Part shown: one piece after another, positions 7,219 through 11,578 of the stretch
Numbering within the stretch: position 1 is the first letter of the stretch
Layout of the letters: every line of letters begins with the position of its first letter
Source: Methyloglobulus sp.
Lineage (GTDB): Bacteria; Pseudomonadota; Gammaproteobacteria; Methylococcales; Methylomonadaceae
DNA: 11,578 bases
Direction of reading: 5' to 3'
Assembly: GCA_013140405.1 (NCBI GenBank)
Contig: JABFSV010000075.1
Span: 1-11,578, forward strand
Notes under the pieces: model-generated
Database searches by the model: none
The model's input: the letters and a program-made list of their open reading frames with translations, nothing else
Told to the model about the DNA's origin: nothing
Made by a program: the position numbers and the translations under genes

Positions 7219-7770
7219 CTAAAAGCTATCATTGATACCACCGCTTACATAAAACGCTTTGCCATTCGGATTCCAGGCTATACCCATATAGCTGTTGGGT
7301 ATCTTAAGGACTTGCGTCTTTTTAGGCTTAGCTGCGGAAATGTCGTAAACAAACACAAATTCATCGAATGACAGTGTATTGAAATTCTTATCGTGCCACC
7401 AGTTATAACCGCTGGTTAACACCAACATCGTCTTGCCATCCGGGCTGATGCTCGTCGTGACACCTTGTCAGGCGCGAAACTCCGGTGCTGTAGGAATTTG
7501 TGGGCCTAGTGATTCAAAGATCGAACCAGGTGCTGCGGTTGGTGTTATGCGAGCGCCGGTAGAAGTTGGTTCTCCTTTAAGTAAAGCCACCTTAGTCGCA
7601 TTATCCACACTAACCGATGTTGTTGTGATGAGCAGACTTGCTGATAAATTCAGCAGGACAAGCGGATTTTTTAACAAAAATTTTGATTTGAGTATGAAGT
7701 ACAAAGTTATACAGCTAAGCGAAGCCACAAAATCCCAGATTCCATCCAGACTACTCGTTAACGCAACCAA
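7219..7770 (-). pseudogene. Broken N-terminal part of a beta-propeller phosphoesterase gene
   Basis: Read on the minus strand, one frame runs from an ATG at 7770 to a TAG at 7219-7221 and is interrupted by a single TGA at 7468-7470. A signal-peptide-like hydrophobic segment (KSKFLLKNPLVLLNLSAS, starting near 7690) is followed by residues ending FRA, then the stop, then QGVTTSISPDGKTMLVLTSGYN. This continuity across the stop shows one original gene. The SPDG and NPNGKAFYVSGG blades are the YVTN/YncE-like propeller type. The last visible segment, GIAWNPNGKAFYVSGGIND, lines up with MVFSPDSKRFYVGGGQNG at the right edge of the intact minus-strand gene, so this is probably the remnant of a duplicate copy cut off just before the converging esterase gene. 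CGA to TGA would be a simple one-base cause of the stop. A start at 7693-7695 would be ATA, so the initiation codon may also be lost. The product is unlikely to function. Confidence 0.75.
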
Positions 7771-7820
7771 ATAATTCGTAGCTAATTGTTCAACGACAAG
7801 GCGATTTATATCTTCTTGGA

Positions 7821-7850
7821 GGACTCTAACTCACAGGATAGCTAGAGTCC
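7821..7850 (-). other. Stable hairpin downstream of surE
   Basis: On the minus strand this inverted repeat forms an 11-base-pair stem (one G-U pair) around an 8-base loop. On the plus-strand RNA the same position would be an A-C mismatch, leaving an 8-pair stem, so it suits minus-strand transcripts better. It lies about 40 bases past the surE stop. No T-run follows, so it is not a classical terminator. It may protect an mRNA 3' end or be an imperfect terminator. Apart from this hairpin, 7771-7891 holds nothing I can name. Confidence 0.55.
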
Positions 7851-7891
7851 ATTTCTCCGAAAATGACGCTAAGAATGCCTATTTTTGTGGC

Positions 7892-8854
7892 TTAATCTTC
7901 CAGGAGATGTTTCAAACCACCACGCAATACTTTGCCTTCGATAGCCTTTTCAGCCGCATAAGTGCCTTGGATTGGGCTGACCGTAACAACTCGTGGTTTC
8001 AACGCATTGGTTTCGCTTTTAGGCGATTTATCCACCGGATAACCCGCATCAGACGGTGGTATTACAATTGAAACACCTGGCAAATTGATATTTGCGGGTA
8101 TCCCAACTGAATTTGCAAACGGGCTGTCACCTAAGTTTTCATAGAACTTCAAGCCGAAGTTGGATGAGCTGCCAATGCGCGTGAATTTGAAGTTGAAATC
8201 ATCAACAGTGTCATTGATTTCATCAATTACAGGAGTGTTAACATTCAAGCCGATAGCCACGGGTAACTGAACCCGACCATGTTTATCAAGGGAATCCACC
8301 AGTTTCAGTACGAGTTTCGCTACAATTTTTGCATCCGCTGCACCGTTGCCTTCGGCACTGACCGCAATAGCGGGAATGCCTTTATTCAGTGCCGTGACCG
8401 CAGCTCCTAACGTACCCGAATGCGGCGTGATAACCCCCAGGTTATTGCCTTCATTGGGGCCGGAAATCACGAGGTCAGGGGCATGGCCCCAAATTTGTTG
8501 GGCTTTTACATCAATACCATACAATGCCGACGCGCTTGGTGAGCCGTCTACATAGAATTGCTGCGGGGCAATTCCGGTTGGACCTACGCCTGGCGAACCT
8601 GTCGGTAACCGACCCGCTGCCGATGGTTTGCTAGTTGGCGGGATTGGGCGCAAAAAGGCAATCTGACCACCTGTACCACTTTGCCCTAAATAGGGCGCTG
8701 ATAGGATGACATCATGACCTGCATCCACAAGTACATCGTATAACGCTTGGATATTGGGTGTTTCAAAACCATCATCGTTGGTGATGACGATGTTCAAGGC
8801 CATAGCTGGTGTCGTTGCTACAAAAAACAGTAGTGCAGTTAACATATTCCGCAT
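7892..8854 (-). CDS. surE: Exported SurE family 5'/3'-nucleotidase
   Basis: The protein has 320 residues from the ATG at 8854, chosen because GGAG lies six bases upstream; a TTG four codons earlier is in frame but would itself overlap that site. Residues 1-19 (MRNMLTALLFFVATTPAMA) form a clear signal peptide with an AMA cleavage site, so the enzyme should act in the periplasm or outside. SurE motifs follow directly: VITNDDG at 23-29 (Asp27, Asp28 as metal ligands), the SG of GQSGTGG near 59, SGPNEGNNLG at 131-140 (Asn134 as a ligand) and HSGTLGAAVTALNKGIPAIAVS at 145-166. Classical SurE is cytoplasmic and about 250 residues; this one carries a leader, extra loop sequence around 70-100 and a longer C-terminal part. 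It should remove phosphate from nucleoside monophosphates. The large phosphoesterase gene lies just upstream on the same strand, separated by a terminator, which fits a shared phosphate or nucleotide scavenging role. Confidence 0.9.
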   Translation of the reverse strand: MRNMLTALLFFVATTPAMALNIVITNDDGFETPNIQALYDVLVDAGHDVILSAPYLGQSGTGGQIAFLRPIPPTSKPSAAGRLPTGSPGVGPTGIAPQQFYVDGSPSASALYGIDVKAQQIWGHAPDLVISGPNEGNNLGVITPHSGTLGAAVTALNKGIPAIAVSAEGNGAADAKIVAKLVLKLVDSLDKHGRVQLPVAIGLNVNTPVIDEINDTVDDFNFKFTRIGSSSNFGLKFYENLGDSPFANSVGIPANINLPGVSIVIPPSDAGYPVDKSPKSETNALKPRVVTVSPIQGTYAAEKAIEGKVLRGGLKHLLED

Positions 8855-8883
8855 GATTTTCTCCAAAATAAGTATGTTATGAA

Positions 8884-8912
8884 AAAATATAATTTTAATT
8901 TTTAACGCTCAA
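8884..8912 (-). promoter_or_regulatory. Candidate sigma-70 promoter of surE
   Basis: On the minus strand TTGAGC (8907-8912) and TATTTT (8884-8889) are separated by 17 bases, close to the consensus boxes, and lie about 30 bases before the surE start. They sit just past the terminator of the upstream gene, so surE may have its own promoter. The region is very AT-rich, so chance matches are likely. Confidence 0.35.
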
Positions 8913-8915
8913 CCT

Positions 8916-8940
8916 AAAAAAGGGGCGGTGAAACCGCCCC
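8916..8940 (-). terminator. Rho-independent terminator of the propeller-phosphoesterase gene
   Basis: A perfect 8-base-pair GC-rich stem (8922-8929 with 8933-8940) with a three-base loop is followed on the minus strand by six T residues (A at 8916-8921). It lies 25 bases past the stop codon of the large minus-strand gene and should separate it from surE. On the plus strand no T-run follows. Confidence 0.88.
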
Positions 8941-8965
8941 CCAATACCAAAATCCTAAAAAAGGA

Positions 8966-11578
8966 TTACTTTGCTCGAGGTAATCCCTCCGACTTCATGA
9001 TCGCCTCGCGTAGTTTCACTTCATCGGCGTCCGGTCTAGTGAAATCAACTGCGCTGCTAAGCGCGAGCCAAGTGGAATTTGCACCTTTGGCATACGCGAT
9101 TGGTGCGAATGTATAAGGCGTAAAATCCGGTTTGCTGGTGAAGAAGTCACGCAAATCAGTCGCTGCCGCATCGTACTGGTTAAGCGGAGGAAGCCCCAGA
9201 ATCAGGTCGATAGTTTTGAAAATACTTGAAAGACTCGTATGCGTCTTGCTCACATATTCACGTTTAGCCCAAGGACTGATGGTCAAGAAAATGGAGCGAT
9301 GTCCTTCGACGTGGTCGAAACCGTTCTGGGTATCGTCCTCCATCACAAAAATCACCGTGTCTTTCCAGCAAGGGCTGTGTGAAATTAGATCAACTGTCAT
9401 ACCCAAAGCAGCATCGTTGTCCTGGACGTAACGCTTAAAACCCCAGGCTTGACCTGTTGGGTTAATGTGGTTGGCACCACCGCCGTGGTCGTTCGGGTAA
9501 TACAAATCCACGAATGAAGGCAGCTTGCACTCGCCAGACTTTTTGTCCACAAACCGATCTTCAAACACTTGCTTGAAGCGGCCAAAACGGCTGAAGCGGG
9601 TAGGGTCTTCAGGCAGAGGCGCATCAGGAATACGGGTGTTGTAGGTCGGGAACAAGTGGTCAGAGTTGTCGCGCACCACTTTTTCCATCGGCACGTTGGC
9701 TTTCTCGCGGGCACCAGTTGGTTCTGTACCGAACGGTTCTGAAATCAGCGCAAACTCGAAACCATTGCCAAAGTTGATAAACGATTTGTTGTGGCGTTTC
9801 AAGTGCATATAAATGCCGCCGTGCTGGTTGTAATCGTTTGGCTCCGGTGAAGCATTGGCATCTGTGAAGCCTTTACGTCCTGGATATTTCGCATTCACTT
9901 CTGGGTCATCATCTGCCTCACTCCGTCTGCCGCCATAATCCGCCGGCCAGTGAGTTTCCTCAAACTCTGCGGTGTAGGTGTTGGTCAGCCAACGATGTCC
10001 ATCCGAGGAAACTGAAGGTTCCAAAAAGAAGTTGTCGCTGAAACCGAAGCTAAGTGCGAGCTCATGGTGATTAGGGCTTGCGTCATATCCGAGCGCGAAG
10101 CTGGGTTCACTGTTGACCGCCACACCTTTGCGCGTAGTCGTAATGTCACCAAAAATTAGGTCGTGCGTGGCGTTTTCTTTGTTGAGGAAGATGATATGTT
10201 TGATTTGCTTACTGGACATGCCCGCTTTGTTTGGAATCGGGTTGTTGTTGTCCGCAATCATCTTCTGTTCGACAAAGCCATTATTGGCATATACACGTTG
10301 GGTAAACGAAACCAATTGCTGAGCCGTAGGGACTGGAATGATATTCACCGTACCTAAAGTACTGTGCTTGGGTGATCCATCCTCATTGCCAGGAGGATCA
10401 ATGATATTTGGCGTGGCACCGCGACCACTGGCGTTAGCGACGTAGAGATTAAGCCCATCGGCACTCACCGCGACACTGCTAGGCCACCAGCCCGTTGGAA
10501 TATGACCTACCAATTTGCCGGACTTGCCTTCCAAACGAATCACACCAATGGCATTGACACCAGCCTCAGCCACATAGAGTGTTTTTTTGTCTGGACTCAT
10601 TGCCAATGCCACCGGTTGCACACCCTTGATCTTGCGGTTTTCACCATTAAGCAACGATAGTTTAATACGTCCGAGTTCCTTGTAGGTCAGCGGGTGCAAC
10701 ACTGAAATGCTGTCATTGTTACCGTTGGCAACATAGATGGCTTCAGGCCCGAATGCAATCGAATTCGGATGGCTACCACTGTACGTTACGATGCCATCTT
10801 CTTTCTCACCAACCAATAGACCAGTTTTCACGATCTTACTGACTTTAGGTGCAGTGGGCGCACTTACATCGAGTACGTAGAGCGAAGACGATTTCGGATC
10901 ATTCGGGCTGCCAAGGCCGGGTACTTTGTACGTTTGGTCAGCGGGGACATAGCCGCAACGAATTCCATCAGGGTCTCTAAGTGACGTAGGTAAATTGCGT
11001 GGATCGACTTTCTTGATCTGGATGTTGCGGTCATACTTGGTTTCATCTGGATAGCCCGCACCAGGGTAGCACAATGGATAATCGACATTATCGTCGCCAG
11101 TTGGACTTACGGGGCGCAATTGTGCGTACTCAAATACGCCGACATGGCTTACTAGCAGCGTATCCCCATCAGCCGACAGCTTGATACCGAAAGGGTAACG
11201 ACCCACCTTAACGCCTGAGATTACGGCATCAAAGTTATCAGGCTTTAGGATGTCGCCATTGACGTTAACCCCAGTCTCGATCTTCGTGGTGTCGATTACA
11301 TGCACCATAAAGCTGGCTTGGTCAACAACATAGACGTAACGGCCATCAGGCGATACTGTCAATTGGCCTGGATAAGCACCATTAAAGCGATTCGGTGGAG
11401 GCGTATTGTTTCCCACCTTAAGCGGATCGCCAGGATTGGTCACTAACGATTTGCCAGTGCCGTTCAGGTTTACCGAGCCAATAATCTGACCCGCAATGGC
11501 ATCGCCAACCCAAACATTACCGTTCTGGCCGCCGCCTACGTAGAAGCGCTTGCTGTCGGGCGAAAACACCACACCAAG
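8966..11578 (-). CDS. YVTN/YncE-like beta-propeller fused to alkaline-phosphatase-superfamily phosphoesterase, N-terminus outside window
   Basis: The frame is open to the right edge, so the start is missing and 870 residues are visible; numbering here begins at the ATG at 11572. Residues 1 to about 420 form a seven-bladed-type propeller with repeated blade motifs (FSPDSKRFYVGGG, VSPDGRYVYVVD, MSPDKKTLYVAEAG, VSADGLNLYVANASG). From about 457 a phosphoesterase domain begins with IKHIIFLNKENATHD (457-471), the counterpart of the ENRTYD motif of this family, with Glu466 and Thr469 as likely metal and nucleophile positions. Further metal-site motifs are NHHE (501-504), SSDGHRW (522-528), and EDDTQNGFDHVEGHRS (745-760). 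The combination matches proteins annotated as bifunctional YncE family/alkaline phosphatase, which are normally exported and act on phosphate esters. No leader can be seen here, but the partial paralogue at 7219-7770 carries one. A strong terminator follows the stop. The exact substrate is unknown. Confidence 0.88.
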   Translation of the reverse strand, partial: LGVVFSPDSKRFYVGGGQNGNVWVGDAIAGQIIGSVNLNGTGKSLVTNPGDPLKVGNNTPPPNRFNGAYPGQLTVSPDGRYVYVVDQASFMVHVIDTTKIETGVNVNGDILKPDNFDAVISGVKVGRYPFGIKLSADGDTLLVSHVGVFEYAQLRPVSPTGDDNVDYPLCYPGAGYPDETKYDRNIQIKKVDPRNLPTSLRDPDGIRCGYVPADQTYKVPGLGSPNDPKSSSLYVLDVSAPTAPKVSKIVKTGLLVGEKEDGIVTYSGSHPNSIAFGPEAIYVANGNNDSISVLHPLTYKELGRIKLSLLNGENRKIKGVQPVALAMSPDKKTLYVAEAGVNAIGVIRLEGKSGKLVGHIPTGWWPSSVAVSADGLNLYVANASGRGATPNIIDPPGNEDGSPKHSTLGTVNIIPVPTAQQLVSFTQRVYANNGFVEQKMIADNNNPIPNKAGMSSKQIKHIIFLNKENATHDLIFGDITTTRKGVAVNSEPSFALGYDASPNHHELALSFGFSDNFFLEPSVSSDGHRWLTNTYTAEFEETHWPADYGGRRSEADDDPEVNAKYPGRKGFTDANASPEPNDYNQHGGIYMHLKRHNKSFINFGNGFEFALISEPFGTEPTGAREKANVPMEKVVRDNSDHLFPTYNTRIPDAPLPEDPTRFSRFGRFKQVFEDRFVDKKSGECKLPSFVDLYYPNDHGGGANHINPTGQAWGFKRYVQDNDAALGMTVDLISHSPCWKDTVIFVMEDDTQNGFDHVEGHRSIFLTISPWAKREYVSKTHTSLSSIFKTIDLILGLPPLNQYDAAATDLRDFFTSKPDFTPYTFAPIAYAKGANSTWLALSSAVDFTRPDADEVKLREAIMKSEGLPRAK

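Noticed and set aside
7468..7470. Selenocysteine or programmed readthrough at the in-frame TGA.
   Set aside because: The downstream part is truncated soon after, the family has no known selenocysteine, and I see no obvious SECIS-like hairpin directly after it. Ordinary nonsense mutation is simpler.
7433..7774. A plus-strand open frame of 113 codons opposite the broken propeller gene.
   Set aside because: The minus strand here holds propeller and signal-peptide sequence in frame; the plus-strand product has no recognisable features.

Overview
The window looks like part of a chromosome from a moderately AT-rich, nitrogen-fixing gammaproteobacterium. The best taxonomic clue is a nafY/nifY-type gene that matches, from memory, the Azotobacter NafY layout along its whole length. 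Spaced AGGAG ribosome sites and Rho-independent terminators fit a Gram-negative host. A methanotroph of the Methylococcales type would be compatible, but that is a guess; nothing here proves it.

Layout, left to right. (1) 1-1218, plus: the 3' part of an AAA+ ATPase gene, closed by a good terminator at 1311-1345. (2) 1389-2418, plus: a two-gene unit, a GlpE-like single-domain rhodanese followed one base later by the FeMo-cofactor-binding protein NafY. Together they suggest sulfur handling plus cofactor chaperoning for nitrogenase, although no nif structural gene is in view. (3) 2419-2964: mostly non-coding, with a decayed IS110-family transposase fragment. (4) 2965-4848, plus: a long, unusual pyruvate kinase-like protein with an N-terminal extension, an enlarged middle region and no C-terminal regulatory domain. 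(5) 5050-5472, plus: a small, AT-rich orphan gene. (6) 5525-7188, plus: two alpha/beta-hydrolase genes overlapping by four bases (ATGA), probably translationally coupled.

From 7219 onward all genes are on the minus strand and converge on the hydrolase pair. (7) 7219-7770 is the broken N-terminal part of a beta-propeller phosphoesterase gene, with an in-frame TGA and a truncated end. (8) 7892-8854 is a SurE nucleotidase with a signal peptide. (9) 8966-11578 is a large exported-type protein, a YVTN/YncE-like beta-propeller fused to an alkaline-phosphatase-superfamily phosphoesterase; its N-terminus lies beyond the right edge. A strong terminator (8916-8940) separates it from surE. The minus-strand block reads as an extracytoplasmic phosphate or nucleotide scavenging set in which the propeller-phosphatase was probably once present twice.

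No RNA gene, CRISPR array or intact mobile element was found. I do not see a clear new multi-gene system. The most unusual items are the divergent pyruvate kinase, the exported SurE beside the propeller-phosphatase with its partial paralogue, and the AAA+/rhodanese/NafY neighbourhood.
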